A stretch of DNA of 64,000 nt. Origin: an uncultured Streptococcus sp. Its GTDB lineage: Bacteria > Bacillota > Bacilli > Lactobacillales > Streptococcaceae. Position 1 is the stretch's first letter. The number at the start of each line of letters is the position of its first letter. Below the pieces are notes generated by a model that was given only the letters and a program-made list of their open reading frames with translations, was not told where the DNA came from and did not search any database. The stretch is from the NCBI RefSeq assembly GCF_905372115.1, contig NZ_CAJPNR010000001.1, positions 1 through 64,000 of the forward strand. The letters are read 5' to 3'. Shown here one piece after another: positions 43,106 through 52,711 of the stretch. A program made the translations under genes and the position numbers.

Positions 43106-45136
43106 CTATTCGAACAATTTCTTAACAGATTCTTTGACCAAATCTTCGTCAGTTAAGTACGGAATGGTGATGTGGTCTGTTCCTTCATGGAGACGGTTGT
43201 ACTCGATAGCTGTTTCGATAGCATGCTCATTGCGAGCCCAGTTACGACGTGCAACTCCGCCGATCGTATCCCAAGCGATAGCAGATTTGATGATTTCATC
43301 AATGCGTTCGCTTCCGTCCAGTACCAAGCCAAAGCCTCCGTTGATCGCTTTACCGATACCAGTTCCACCACCGTTGTGGAGAGCTACCAGACTCATACCA
43401 CGAGCGGCATTACCAGCGTAACATTGCACAGCCATGTCGCAAGTGACATTAGAACCATCCTTAATATTGGAAGTTTCACGGAATGGTGAGTCGGTACCAG
43501 ATACGTCGTGGTGGTCACGACCAATCATGACAGGACCAATCTTGCCTTCGCGTACTAATTCATTGAACTTGAGGGCGATGTTGACACGACCCATACAGTC
43601 TTGGTAGAGAATCCGAGCCTGAGTTCCAACAACCAACTGGTTCTTTTCTGCATCGCGAATCCAGTTGTAGTTGTCGCGGTCTTGGTAGCGGCGGTTAGGG
43701 TCGATGACTTCCATGGCTGCATGGTCAGTAGCGACTAGGTCTTCGTGCTTACCGCTCAGACATACCCAACGGAAAGGGCCATAACCATAGTCAAAGAGCA
43801 TTGGGCCCATGATATCTTCTACATAAGATGGCCAGATAAAGCCGTCTTTATCATCAAAGCCATTCTTAGAAATTTCCTTGATGCCAGAGTCATAGACTGC
43901 CTTCATAAAGGCATTACCGTAGTCAAAGAAGTAGGTGCCGTTGTTAGTCAAGGTCTTGATTGCCTTGAAGTGACGTTCCAATGTTTCATCAACCAACTTA
44001 GCAAAGGTTTCCTTGTCTTCAGCTAGGAGGCGTGTCCGCTCTTCAAAGCTGATACCAGCTGGACAGTAGCCACCGTCATAGACGTTATGGCAAGAAGTTT
44101 GGTCAGACAGCAGATCTACATGGATATTGTTCTCGTTGACATATTCCAAGAGGTCTACGATGTTACCATGATAGGCGATAGAAGTTGATTCGCCAGCTTC
44201 CAGAGCTTTTTGAGCCAAGTCAATTGCTTCTTTTGGACTTTCGGCTAACTGGCTAATCCAGCCTTGGGAGTGACGAGTTTCAATCCGAGAATAGTCTACC
44301 TCTGCCACGATTGCTACAGCTTTCGCAATTTCTGCTGCTTTCCCTTGAGCTCCACTCATGCCGCCCAGACCAGAAGAGATAAAGAGTTTACCAGTCAGGT
44401 CGCCGTCATCAGCTACACCTAGTTTCAAACGTCCAGCATTGAGGAGGGTGTTGAAAGTACCATGGACGATACCTTGAGGGCCAATGTACATCCAGCCGCC
44501 AGCTGTCATTTGACCGTAGTTAGTCACGCCCATTTCTTCAGCAATTTCCCAGTCCTTCATGTTGTCGTACTCACCGACCAAGAGGCCATTGGTGATGATA
44601 ACACGAGGTGCTTCTGGTTTAGATTTGAAGAGTCCGAGTGGGTGGCCAGATTCCACGACCAAGGTTTGATGGTCGGTCATGATTTCCAAGTATTTCATGA
44701 TGAGGTTGTACTGCATCCAGTTGGCGCAGACAGATCCAGTTTCCCCATAAGTAACCAATTCATAAGGATAAAGAGCGATTTCAAAGCTCAGGTTGTTGTC
44801 AATCATGACCTGCATAGCCTTGGCTGCGGTACAGTTCCCTTTATACTCATCAATCGGTTTGCCGTAGATGCGTTCTTTTGGACGCCAGCGGTAGCCATAA
44901 ATCCGTCCGCGAGTTTTCAGTTCTTCCAGAAATTCTGGAATCACTTCCTCATGGAATCTCTTTGGAATATAGCGAAGGGCATTTTTAAGAGCAATTTCGG
45001 TTTGAGCTTGAGTCAAACGGAAGCCCCGGTCAGGTGCTCGACGGATGCCTTCTTGGAAAACTGTTTTTTCAGGTAGTACATCGTCTAATTTGACGGTCAT
45101 TGCTGCTGCAATTTCATTTTCGCTAAAGTATGACAT
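43106..45136 (-). CDS. hutU: Urocanate hydratase
   Basis: 676 residues, the longer Gram-positive form of urocanase. MTAGGWMYIGPQGIVHGT and FISSGLGGMSGAQGKA form the NAD+-binding region, and DQTSCHNVYDGGYCPAGISFEE and IGRDHHDVSGTDSPFRETS are characteristic. It hydrates urocanate to imidazolone-propionate using tightly bound NAD+. It is the first gene of the leftward hut operon; AAAGGAGGA precedes the ATG. It is divergent from hutI, which encodes the next enzyme. Confidence 0.96.
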   Translation of the reverse strand: MSYFSENEIAAAMTVKLDDVLPEKTVFQEGIRRAPDRGFRLTQAQTEIALKNALRYIPKRFHEEVIPEFLEELKTRGRIYGYRWRPKERIYGKPIDEYKGNCTAAKAMQVMIDNNLSFEIALYPYELVTYGETGSVCANWMQYNLIMKYLEIMTDHQTLVVESGHPLGLFKSKPEAPRVIITNGLLVGEYDNMKDWEIAEEMGVTNYGQMTAGGWMYIGPQGIVHGTFNTLLNAGRLKLGVADDGDLTGKLFISSGLGGMSGAQGKAAEIAKAVAIVAEVDYSRIETRHSQGWISQLAESPKEAIDLAQKALEAGESTSIAYHGNIVDLLEYVNENNIHVDLLSDQTSCHNVYDGGYCPAGISFEERTRLLAEDKETFAKLVDETLERHFKAIKTLTNNGTYFFDYGNAFMKAVYDSGIKEISKNGFDDKDGFIWPSYVEDIMGPMLFDYGYGPFRWVCLSGKHEDLVATDHAAMEVIDPNRRYQDRDNYNWIRDAEKNQLVVGTQARILYQDCMGRVNIALKFNELVREGKIGPVMIGRDHHDVSGTDSPFRETSNIKDGSNVTCDMAVQCYAGNAARGMSLVALHNGGGTGIGKAINGGFGLVLDGSERIDEIIKSAIAWDTIGGVARRNWARNEHAIETAIEYNRLHEGTDHITIPYLTDEDLVKESVKKLFE

Positions 45137-45182
45137 GAAAAATCCTCCTTTTAGTCAAGTGTAAAATATCTTTCTCCTACAT

Positions 45183-45212
45183 TCTATAAGACTCCCGTCC
45201 ATAAAGAGTCAA
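45183..45212 (-). promoter_or_regulatory. Promoter of the hutU operon
   Basis: On the minus strand TTGACT (complement of 45207-45212), 18 bases, TATAGA (complement of 45183-45188). A dyad GACTC / GAGTC spans the spacer and may be an operator. Confidence 0.65.
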
Positions 45213-45263
45213 GAAAATGACAAAAACAGTAAAAAAAGTGGGGCTCCTATCTTTTACAAGCTT

Positions 45264-45292
45264 TTGACTATAATTTGACGATAGTGTATTAT
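45264..45292 (+). promoter_or_regulatory. hutI promoter
   Basis: TTGACT (45264-45269), 17 bases, TATTAT (45287-45292), 44 bases before the hutI ATG. No close cre match was found in the hutU-hutI interval. Confidence 0.65.
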
Positions 45293-45335
45293 GATGAAAA
45301 GCAAATATGTCGGAAAATGAAATGGAGGAACAAGC

Positions 45336-46601
45336 ATGACTGCTGATTTACTATTAACTCACTTTAATCAAGTCTTCTGTCCCAAGGATCTCGGGCATCC
45401 CCTTTTTGGCGCAGAGATGAAAGAAGCTCAGGTTTTGGAAGACGGCTACATTGCAGTCAAAGACGGCAAAATCCTAGCAGTTGGAAGCGGAGAGCCGGAT
45501 GCCAGTCTGATTGGACCAGATACTAAGATTCAGTCTTATGAGGGCAAGATTGCTACGCCTGGCTTGATCGACTGCCATACTCACTTGGTCTACGGCGGCA
45601 GCCGGGAGCATGAGTTTGCTAAGAAGTTAGCTGGGGTCCCTTATCTGGAAATTCTTGCCCAAGGCGGCGGTATTCTCAGTACAGTTCGGGCGACGCGAGA
45701 AGCTTCTTTTGACACTCTCTACGATAAGTCCAAGAGACTGCTGGACTACATGCTGCTGCATGGGGTGACGACTGTTGAGGCCAAAAGTGGTTATGGTTTG
45801 GACTGGGAAACAGAGAAGCGCCAGCTAGATGTCGTTGGAGCTCTGGACCGTGACCATGATATTGATTTAGTTTCGACCTTTATGGCTGCCCACGCTGTTC
45901 CACCAGAATACAAGGGACGCTCTCAGGAATATCTAGAGCTCATCGTCGAGGAAATGCTGCCTCGAGTAAAGGCAGAAAATCTAGCTGAGTTTTGTGATAT
46001 TTTCTGTGAAAAAGGCGTCTTTACAGCTGACGAGTCACGCTACCTGCTTTCTAAAGCTAAGGAAATGGGCTTCAAGCTTCGTATCCATGCTGATGAAATC
46101 GAATCTATCGGCGGAGTAGATGTAGCAGCTGAGCTAGGAGCAACTAGTGCAGAGCACTTGATGGTAGCGACCGATGAGGGCATTCGCAAGATGGCAGAAG
46201 CCAAAGTTATCGGGAATCTCCTGCCAGCGACTACCTTCAGTCTGATGGAAGATACCTATGCACCGGCCCGCAAGATGCTGGAAGCTGGTATGGCCATTAC
46301 CCTGACTACCGACAGCAATCCAGGCTCCTGTCCAACTGCTAACCTGCAGTTCGTCATGCAGCTGGGCTGCTTTATGATGCGTCTGACGCCAGTAGAAGTT
46401 CTGAACGCTGTAACCATCAATGCGGCCTATTCAGTTAACCGTCAAGATAAGATTGGCAGCTTTGATACTGGCAAGCGGGCTGACATTACCATCCTAGACG
46501 CTAAGAATATCGACTATCCACTTTATTTCTTTGCCACCAACCTGACCCATCAGGTTTACAAGGCTGGAAAACTAGTTGTCGATCAAGGTAGAATTGTCTA
46601 A
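45336..46601 (+). CDS. hutI: Imidazolonepropionase
   Basis: 421 residues of the amidohydrolase superfamily. Metal-binding HxH is in LIDCHTHLVYGGSREHEF, further ligands are in FMAAHAVPPEYKG and RIHADEIESIGG, and the Asp is in TLTTDSNPGSCPT. It opens the imidazolone-propionate ring to formimino-glutamate, the substrate of hutG and ftcD. AGGAAC precedes the ATG. The gene is monocistronic, divergent from hutU and ended by a strong hairpin. Confidence 0.96.
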   Translation: MTADLLLTHFNQVFCPKDLGHPLFGAEMKEAQVLEDGYIAVKDGKILAVGSGEPDASLIGPDTKIQSYEGKIATPGLIDCHTHLVYGGSREHEFAKKLAGVPYLEILAQGGGILSTVRATREASFDTLYDKSKRLLDYMLLHGVTTVEAKSGYGLDWETEKRQLDVVGALDRDHDIDLVSTFMAAHAVPPEYKGRSQEYLELIVEEMLPRVKAENLAEFCDIFCEKGVFTADESRYLLSKAKEMGFKLRIHADEIESIGGVDVAAELGATSAEHLMVATDEGIRKMAEAKVIGNLLPATTFSLMEDTYAPARKMLEAGMAITLTTDSNPGSCPTANLQFVMQLGCFMMRLTPVEVLNAVTINAAYSVNRQDKIGSFDTGKRADITILDAKNIDYPLYFFATNLTHQVYKAGKLVVDQGRIV

Positions 46602-46628
46602 GCTTTCTAAAAACGAATCGTATTTTTC

Positions 46629-46662
46629 GGACTCTCTCTGGTGACAGAGAGAGTTTTCTTTA
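46629..46662 (+). terminator. hutI terminator
   Basis: ACTCTCTCTG / CAGAGAGAGT hairpin followed by TTTCTTT. Confidence 0.9.
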
Positions 46663-46677
46663 TATCAAAACTTTCCC

Positions 46678-46706
46678 TTGCTATTCTGCTGGAAGTCTGC
46701 TATAAT
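46678..46706 (+). promoter_or_regulatory. Promoter of rpsF-ssb-rpsR
   Basis: TTGCTA (46678-46683), 17 bases, TATAAT (46701-46706) with a preceding TGC (extended -10). Confidence 0.8.
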
Positions 46707-46711
46707 AGTTA

Positions 46712-46779
46712 TTTGTGAGCAAACCTCACTTACCCCTTGCAAAGTCTCGGGGTCATTAGACCAAAAGGAGGAAAAATCA
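46712..46779 (+). promoter_or_regulatory. rpsF leader with two hairpins, possible S6:S18 autoregulatory site
   Basis: Hairpins GTGAG/CTCAC (46715-46729) and ACCCC/GGGGT (46732-46753, with CUCG just before the closing G run) lie between promoter and rpsF. Many bacterial rpsF leaders bind the S6:S18 complex as feedback control. The fit to that motif is plausible but not checked in detail. Confidence 0.4.
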
Positions 46780-47070
46780 ATGGCTAAATACGAAATTCTT
46801 TATATTATTCGTCCAAACATTGAAGAAGAAGCTAAAAACGCTTTGGTAGCACGCTTTGACTCTATCTTAACTGACAATGGTGCAACTGTTGTTGAATCAA
46901 AAGACTGGGAAAAACGTCGTCTTGCATACGAAATCCAAGATTTCCGTGAAGGACTTTACCACATCGTTAACGTTGAAGCAAACGACGATGCAGCTCTTAA
47001 AGAGTTTGACCGTCTTTCAAAAATCAACGCTGACATTCTTCGTCACATGATCGTCAAACTTGACGCTTAA
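46780..47070 (+). CDS. rpsF: 30S ribosomal protein S6
   Basis: 96 residues from the ATG at 46780 after AAAAGGAGG. AKYEILYIIRPNIEEEAK and WEKRRLAYEIQDFREGLYHIVN are typical of S6. S6 binds the central domain of 16S rRNA together with S18. An open frame extends about 100 bases further upstream through the promoter and leader but is not the coding start. Confidence 0.97.
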   Translation: MAKYEILYIIRPNIEEEAKNALVARFDSILTDNGATVVESKDWEKRRLAYEIQDFREGLYHIVNVEANDDAALKEFDRLSKINADILRHMIVKLDA

Positions 47071-47081
47071 GAAGGTAGACT

Positions 47082-47576
47082 ATGATTAATAACGTTGTAC
47101 TGGTGGGTCGCATGACCCGTGATGCCGAGCTTCGCTATACTCCGCAGAACCAAGCGGTCGCAACATTTACTCTGGCTGTCAATCGCAACTTTAAAAATCA
47201 AAGTGGCGAGCGAGAAGCAGACTTTATCAATGTTGTTATCTGGCGTCAGCAGGCAGAAAATCTTGCAAACTGGGCTAAAAAAGGAGCCCTGATCGGAATT
47301 ACAGGCCGTATTCAAACGCGTAACTACGAGAATCAGCAAGGCCAGCGTGTCTATGTCACAGAAGTTGTTGCGGACAATTTCCAACTCTTGGAAAGCCGCT
47401 CTAATCGTGAAGGTCAGTCATCTGGCGGATACGGTGGAAACAGCTTCGGCGGCAGCTCTGCTCCAAGTTATGGCAGTGCAGACTCGTCTAACCAAGTACC
47501 GAACTTTTCTCGTGATGAGAGCCCATTTGGCAATTCTAACCCGATGGATATCTCAGACGACGATCTACCTTTCTAA
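47082..47576 (+). CDS. ssb: Single-stranded DNA-binding protein
   Basis: 164 residues: N-terminal OB fold (INNVVLVGRMTRDAELRYTP, VNRNFKNQSGEREADFINVVIW), a Gly/Ser-rich linker at about 108-150, and the acidic C-terminal tip MDISDDDLPF that recruits replication and repair partners. It lies between rpsF and rpsR as in most Firmicutes. Confidence 0.97.
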   Translation: MINNVVLVGRMTRDAELRYTPQNQAVATFTLAVNRNFKNQSGEREADFINVVIWRQQAENLANWAKKGALIGITGRIQTRNYENQQGQRVYVTEVVADNFQLLESRSNREGQSSGGYGGNSFGGSSAPSYGSADSSNQVPNFSRDESPFGNSNPMDISDDDLPF

Positions 47577-47612
47577 GGATTGAATCTAACTATAATATAA
47601 AGGAGAAAACAC

Positions 47613-47852
47613 ATGGCTCAACAACGTCGTGGCGGATTCAAACGCCGTAAAAAAGTTGATTACATCGCAGCGAACAAAATTGAATATGTTGATTACAAAG
47701 ATACTGAGCTTCTTAGCCGTTTCGTTTCAGAACGTGGGAAAATCCTTCCTCGTCGTGTAACAGGAACTTCAGCTAAAAACCAACGTAAAGTAACAACAGC
47801 TATCAAACGCGCTCGCGTAATGGCTTTGATGCCTTTCGTAAATGAAGACTAA
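47613..47852 (+). CDS. rpsR: 30S ribosomal protein S18
   Basis: 79 residues, basic, with the conserved core IDYKDTELLSRFVSERGKILPRR-like stretch and TGTSAKNQRKVTTAIKRAR. AAAGGAGAAAA precedes the ATG. It is the last gene of the rpsF operon. Confidence 0.97.
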   Translation: MAQQRRGGFKRRKKVDYIAANKIEYVDYKDTELLSRFVSERGKILPRRVTGTSAKNQRKVTTAIKRARVMALMPFVNED

Positions 47853-47857
47853 TTAGA

Positions 47858-47882
47858 TTCCCTGCCTCGGCAGGGATTTTTT
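47858..47882 (+). terminator. Terminator of rpsF-ssb-rpsR
   Basis: CCCTGCC / GGCAGGG hairpin with a two-base loop, followed by ATTTTTT. Confidence 0.95.
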
Positions 47883-47904
47883 AGATAATAGAAGAATTGT
47901 ATAA

Positions 47905-47937
47905 TAAAAAGACAGTTTGATTTGAACTGTCTTTTTA
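47905..47937. terminator. Bidirectional terminator before the DUF1129 gene
   Basis: AAAAAGACAGTT / AACTGTCTTTTT hairpin; serves the leftward DUF1129 gene and backs up the rpsR terminator. Confidence 0.85.
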
Positions 47938-47961
47938 AGTATTATTTGATTTAAAGATTTC

Positions 47962-48633
47962 TTATCTCGTCGGCCCCATAGTCGCGCTCTTGATGTTGAA
48001 GCGTTTTTTGAGATAGAAGCGCAGGGCTAGGGTGATAGCGCCGACAATAGCAACTACGACATTAGACAGGCGGGGGTTGAGGAATTCAGGCAGGAGACTA
48101 GTCAGGACGATGGACATGCTCCAGAGGAGAATAGCCGCTGCCATGGTCAGGATGGATTTGAGCAGCTTAGGGCGCTGGCTGCGGTCCTTGTCTGGTCCGT
48201 AGAAACGGTAGATAAAGTGGTAGAGAGCATAGAAAGAAAGCCCGCCGACGATGCTTCCGAGTATGAGAGTCGTCAGTCCATAGACAGACGGCTGAGAGGA
48301 AGCTAGATTGACGATTGAGGTAAGGAGGGTAAAGAAACCAAAGATAAAGAGGACAGAGTCCAGCATCATCCATTTAGGATCGTCATTTTCTTTTGGATGT
48401 TCGGCATCATAGCGCTCTTTTTCAGTCAGAGAAGATGCCCAAGTAGTTGGGGCTCCGTAGAGGCCGCGGGCAGTGATTCCCTTGGCTTGATTTTCCAGAA
48501 TTTCCGGTAGAATACCTTCTAAGATAGTCTGGATTTCCTGATCGGATTTGCCGTCTTGTAGGAGTTGGTTAGTTGCGATATGGATAAATTCTTTGTTTTT
48601 TTTGCTGAGTTTGTCGAGGGATACTTGTGACAT
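47962..48633 (-). CDS. DUF1129-family membrane protein
   Basis: 223 residues. The soluble N-terminal part (LSKKNKEFIHIATNQLLQDGKSDQEI, GITARGLYG) is followed from about 90 by four membrane helices. This is the DUF1129 layout common in streptococci and lactobacilli, often next to corA and uvrA as here. Function is unknown. It lies 18 bases after corA and is probably co-transcribed with it. Confidence 0.82.
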   Translation of the reverse strand: MSQVSLDKLSKKNKEFIHIATNQLLQDGKSDQEIQTILEGILPEILENQAKGITARGLYGAPTTWASSLTEKERYDAEHPKENDDPKWMMLDSVLFIFGFFTLLTSIVNLASSQPSVYGLTTLILGSIVGGLSFYALYHFIYRFYGPDKDRSQRPKLLKSILTMAAAILLWSMSIVLTSLLPEFLNPRLSNVVVAIVGAITLALRFYLKKRFNIKSATMGPTR

Positions 48634-48651
48634 AGGCGTTCTTTCTAAAGG

Positions 48652-49596
48652 TTAAAATAGTTTTTTGTGCATGAGATAGGCCATGACCGAAGCACTCATG
48701 GCAAAGGCGATGAACATGATAATCCAGAAGGCATGTGGTTCACCGTTGAGAGGCAGTTCGTTATTTTTGAAGTTCATCCCATAGGCCGAGAAAATCATAG
48801 TCGGAATCGACATGACGATGGTCACCAGAGCCAAGGCTTTCATGATATTGTTCTGGTTATTAGAAATGATAGAGGCAAAGGTCTCTGTCATACTGTGGAG
48901 GATGTTGCCGTAGATATCAGCCATCTCAATGGCCTGCTGGGTCTCAATCAAGGTATCTTCCAGCAAGTCCTCGTCCTCCAGGTATTTCTTGATATTGCTA
49001 GTGGAGCTGGTCAGCTTCTTAATCACGCGCTCATTTGTCTTAAGGGAGGCCTTGAAATAGACGATGGTCTTTTCCAACTCCATGAGCTCAATCAGTTCTT
49101 CATTTCGCGTGGACTTGTGCAGCTGGCTCTCAATCTGCTCACTCTTGCGGTCAATGGAGCGCAGGGCTGTCAGATACAGCTCGGCATTGTGGTAGAGAAT
49201 CTGAAAGATGAAACGTGACTTCATAAAAGTATAGAAGTTGCGCAGGCGCCTGTGAATGAAGATGTCCAGCAGAGGTAATTTTTCCAAACAAGTGGTAATA
49301 ATAGCCTCTTCCGTGATGATAATACCAAGGGGGATCGTGACATAGTAAGTCTGGTTATTCCGCTCCTCAGTGATGGGCACGTCAACGATGATCAGTGTAT
49401 ACTCATCCTCGATCGTAAGTCGGGACATTTCTTCTGCATCGAGCGGTGCTCGCAGGTCGGCGATGTCAATACCAAAGGCGTTGGCGATTTCAATTGATTC
49501 GCTCTGGGAAGGGTTGACAAGATTGATCCAGGTGCCTGATTCGAGCGAATCAATCTCTTTGAATTCTGTCGTAGTTGATAAAAAGACTTGCTTCAT
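48652..49596 (-). CDS. corA: CorA-family magnesium/divalent cation transporter
   Basis: 314 residues from the ATG at 49596; AAAGGA is better spaced for it than for the ATG two codons upstream. The large cytoplasmic N-terminal domain is followed by two C-terminal helices, the first ending in the selectivity motif GMN (SAYGMNFKNNELPL). CorA forms pentameric channels for Mg2+. It is divergent from uvrA. Confidence 0.92.
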   Translation of the reverse strand: MKQVFLSTTTEFKEIDSLESGTWINLVNPSQSESIEIANAFGIDIADLRAPLDAEEMSRLTIEDEYTLIIVDVPITEERNNQTYYVTIPLGIIITEEAIITTCLEKLPLLDIFIHRRLRNFYTFMKSRFIFQILYHNAELYLTALRSIDRKSEQIESQLHKSTRNEELIELMELEKTIVYFKASLKTNERVIKKLTSSTSNIKKYLEDEDLLEDTLIETQQAIEMADIYGNILHSMTETFASIISNNQNNIMKALALVTIVMSIPTMIFSAYGMNFKNNELPLNGEPHAFWIIMFIAFAMSASVMAYLMHKKLF

Positions 49597-49684
49597 AATC
49601 ATTTTCCTTTCCAGAGTGTTTTTTGCATACCGTACTATTATACTACAAATTCGGGTTTTTGGGGCAAAAGTTTGCAGAAAAATT

Positions 49685-49693
49685 TGTTATAAT
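49685..49693 (+). promoter_or_regulatory. uvrA promoter (extended -10)
   Basis: TGTTATAAT, an extended -10 without a good -35 at 17 bases; 32 bases before the uvrA ATG. No clear SOS box was found beside it. Confidence 0.5.
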
Positions 49694-49724
49694 GGAGAAG
49701 GTTTATAAGTGAAACGAGGTCAAA

Positions 49725-52556
49725 ATGCAAGATAAAATTGTGATTCATGGAGCGCGAGCTCATAATTTAAAAAATATTGATGTAGAAATTCCGCGGGACA
49801 AGCTAGTCGTGGTGACGGGGCTGTCCGGTTCGGGCAAGTCCAGTCTGGCTTTTGATACCCTCTATGCTGAGGGGCAGCGCCGCTATGTGGAGAGTCTGTC
49901 GGCCTATGCTCGGCAGTTTTTGGGCAATATGGAAAAGCCGGATGTGGACTCGATTGATGGTCTCAGCCCGGCTATTTCCATCGACCAGAAGACAACCAGC
50001 AAAAATCCCCGCTCAACAGTGGGAACTGCAACCGAAATCAATGACTACCTGCGTCTGCTATATGCTCGTGTCGGAACTCCCTACTGTATCAACGGTCATG
50101 GAGCTATTACGGCTTCGTCTGTCGAGCAGATCGTTGACAAGGTCTTGGAATTGCCGGAGCGTCAGCGGCTGCAGATATTAGCGCCGGTCATCCGCAAGAA
50201 AAAGGGCCAGCATAAGACCGTTTTTGATAAGATTCAGAAAGACGGTTATGTCCGTGTGCGCGTGGATGGCGATATTTACGATGTGACGGAATTGCCAGAG
50301 CTTTCTAAGAGCAAGCAGCATGATATTGAGGTCGTGGTAGACAGAATTGTTATCAAGGAAGGGGTGCGCAGCCGTCTTTTTGACTCGGTCGAAGCTGCTC
50401 TGCGGATTGCTGAGGGCTATGTGGTGATTGACACTATGGATGGTCAAGAGCTACTCTTTTCTGAACACTATGCCTGTCCAGTTTGTGGCTTTACGGTGCC
50501 AGAACTAGAGCCGCGTCTCTTCTCTTTCAATGCGCCTTTTGGCTCCTGTCCGGACTGTGATGGTCTGGGGGTTAAGCTGGAGGTGGATCTAGATGTGGTT
50601 GTTCCAGAAGCTGGCAAGACCTTACGCGAAGGAGCGCTAGCGCCTTGGAATCCCATATCCTCCAACTACTATCCGCAGATGCTGGAGCAGGCCATGGCTG
50701 CCTTTGGTATTGATATGGACAAGCCTTTTGAGGAACTGACGGAGGAAGAAAAGCAGCTGATTTTCTTTGGCTCAGATGGACGAGAGTTCCATTTCCACTA
50801 TGAAAATGAATTTGGTGGCGTGCGCGATATTGACATTCCCTTTGAGGGGGTTGTCACCAATATCAACCGTCGCTACCATGAAACCAATAGTGATTTTACT
50901 CGGACGCAGATGCGGGCTTATATGAATGAGCTGACTTGTGCGGCTTGCCACGGTTATCGACTCAGCCCTCAGGCCTTGTCTGTCAAGGTTGGCAGAGAAG
51001 ATGGCTTGCATATTGGTGAGATTTCAGACCTGTCTATTGCAGATCATTTGGAACAGTTGGAGAAGTTAAGTCTGACTGATAATGAAGCCACGATTGCGCG
51101 TCCTATTCTCAAAGAAATTCATGACCGCCTGACCTTCCTTAATAATGTTGGGCTCAATTACCTGACTTTGTCTCGCTCGGCTGGGACTCTATCAGGAGGT
51201 GAGAGTCAGCGGATTCGCTTGGCGACTCAGATTGGTTCTAACTTGAGTGGTGTCCTCTATATCTTGGACGAGCCCTCTATTGGCTTGCACCAGCGTGACA
51301 ATGACCGCCTGATTGCCAGCCTCAAGAAGATGCGCGACCTGGGAAATACCCTTATCGTGGTTGAGCACGATGAGGACACCATGCGGGAAGCTGACTGGCT
51401 GATTGATGTGGGACCAGGAGCCGGTGTTTTCGGTGGTGAAATCGTCGCAGCCGGTACTCCTGCACAAGTGGCCAAGAGCAAGAAATCCATCACAGGCCAA
51501 TACCTGTCAGGTAAGCGCGAAATCCCAGTACCATTGGAACGCCGTGTAGGCAATGGTCGCTTTATCGAAGTGACAGGGGCTCAGGAAAATAATCTGCAGA
51601 ATATCACGGCTAGATTCCCCTTGGGCAAATTTATCGCTGTGACTGGAGTTTCTGGATCCGGTAAGTCAACGCTGGTCAATTCTATCCTTAAAAAGGCCAT
51701 TGCTCAAAAACTCAACCGCAATTCAGCTAAGCCAGGTAAGTTCAAGAAAATCAGCGGCATTGAGCATGTGGACAGACTGATTGATATTGACCAAAGTCCG
51801 ATTGGCCGGACACCGCGCTCTAATCCGGCTACCTATACTGGAGTATTTGACGATATTCGCGATCTGTTTGCCAAGACCAATGAAGCCAAGATTCGTGGCT
51901 ACAAGAAGGGCCGTTTCAGCTTTAATGTCAAGGGCGGCCGCTGTGAGGCCTGCTCGGGTGATGGGATTATCAAGATTGAAATGCACTTCCTGCCTGACGT
52001 CTATGTAGCCTGTGAGGTCTGCCACGGTACCCGCTATAATAGCGAGACTCTAGAGGTTCACTACAAGGAGAAGAATATCGCTCAGGTTCTGGACATGACA
52101 GTTAATGATGCGGTAGAATTCTTCCAGCATATTCCCAAGATTGCTCGCAAACTCCAGACCATCAAGGATGTGGGACTAGGATATGTGACTCTAGGGCAGC
52201 CAGCCACAACCTTGTCAGGTGGTGAAGCTCAGCGGATGAAGCTGGCCAGCGAGCTTCACAAGCGCTCGACTGGAAAGTCCTTCTATATCCTGGATGAGCC
52301 GACCACGGGTCTTCATTCTGAGGACATTGCCAAGCTCCTTCAAGTGCTATCACGCTTTGTGGACGATGGCAATACAGTCCTCGTTATCGAGCACAATCTG
52401 GATGTTATCAAGACAGCTGACCATATCATTGATTTGGGACCAGAAGGCGGTGTCGGTGGTGGTACGATTATTGCGACGGGTACGCCTGAAGAAGTCGCAG
52501 CTAATCCAGCCAGCTATACCGGCCAATATTTGAAAGGCAAGCTGCATGTGAAATAA
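49725..52556 (+). CDS. uvrA: Excinuclease ABC subunit A
   Basis: 943 residues. Two ABC ATPase modules with Walker A GLSGSGKSSLA (about 32) and GVSGSGKSTLV (about 643), signatures TLSGGESQRIRLA and TLSGGEAQRMKLA, and zinc modules CPVCGF...CPDCDG and CEACSGDG...CEVCHG. UvrA scans DNA for bulky lesions and loads UvrB. The length and all motifs are normal. Confidence 0.98.
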   Translation: MQDKIVIHGARAHNLKNIDVEIPRDKLVVVTGLSGSGKSSLAFDTLYAEGQRRYVESLSAYARQFLGNMEKPDVDSIDGLSPAISIDQKTTSKNPRSTVGTATEINDYLRLLYARVGTPYCINGHGAITASSVEQIVDKVLELPERQRLQILAPVIRKKKGQHKTVFDKIQKDGYVRVRVDGDIYDVTELPELSKSKQHDIEVVVDRIVIKEGVRSRLFDSVEAALRIAEGYVVIDTMDGQELLFSEHYACPVCGFTVPELEPRLFSFNAPFGSCPDCDGLGVKLEVDLDVVVPEAGKTLREGALAPWNPISSNYYPQMLEQAMAAFGIDMDKPFEELTEEEKQLIFFGSDGREFHFHYENEFGGVRDIDIPFEGVVTNINRRYHETNSDFTRTQMRAYMNELTCAACHGYRLSPQALSVKVGREDGLHIGEISDLSIADHLEQLEKLSLTDNEATIARPILKEIHDRLTFLNNVGLNYLTLSRSAGTLSGGESQRIRLATQIGSNLSGVLYILDEPSIGLHQRDNDRLIASLKKMRDLGNTLIVVEHDEDTMREADWLIDVGPGAGVFGGEIVAAGTPAQVAKSKKSITGQYLSGKREIPVPLERRVGNGRFIEVTGAQENNLQNITARFPLGKFIAVTGVSGSGKSTLVNSILKKAIAQKLNRNSAKPGKFKKISGIEHVDRLIDIDQSPIGRTPRSNPATYTGVFDDIRDLFAKTNEAKIRGYKKGRFSFNVKGGRCEACSGDGIIKIEMHFLPDVYVACEVCHGTRYNSETLEVHYKEKNIAQVLDMTVNDAVEFFQHIPKIARKLQTIKDVGLGYVTLGQPATTLSGGEAQRMKLASELHKRSTGKSFYILDEPTTGLHSEDIAKLLQVLSRFVDDGNTVLVIEHNLDVIKTADHIIDLGPEGGVGGGTIIATGTPEEVAANPASYTGQYLKGKLHVK

Positions 52557-52563
52557 TACATCA

Positions 52564-52600
52564 AATCCCTGTTAGATATTATAAAAACAGGGATTTTTCG
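52564..52600 (+). terminator. uvrA terminator
   Basis: AAATCCCTGTT / AACAGGGATTTTT hairpin after the uvrA stop. Confidence 0.9.
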
Positions 52601-52711
52601 TGTCAGAGAATGCTCGTTGGATTCTAAGTCCTAGATACGGTTTGTCAAAAAAATGTCCTATTTGACTGGTTTTTTGATATAATAAGCTTAGTTATTTCAT
52701 GGAGGTGGCTC

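Noticed and set aside
46678..46779. N-terminal extension of S6 by 34 residues
   Set aside because: The extension covers the promoter and leader; AAAAGGAGG and the normal S6 length fix the start at 46780.
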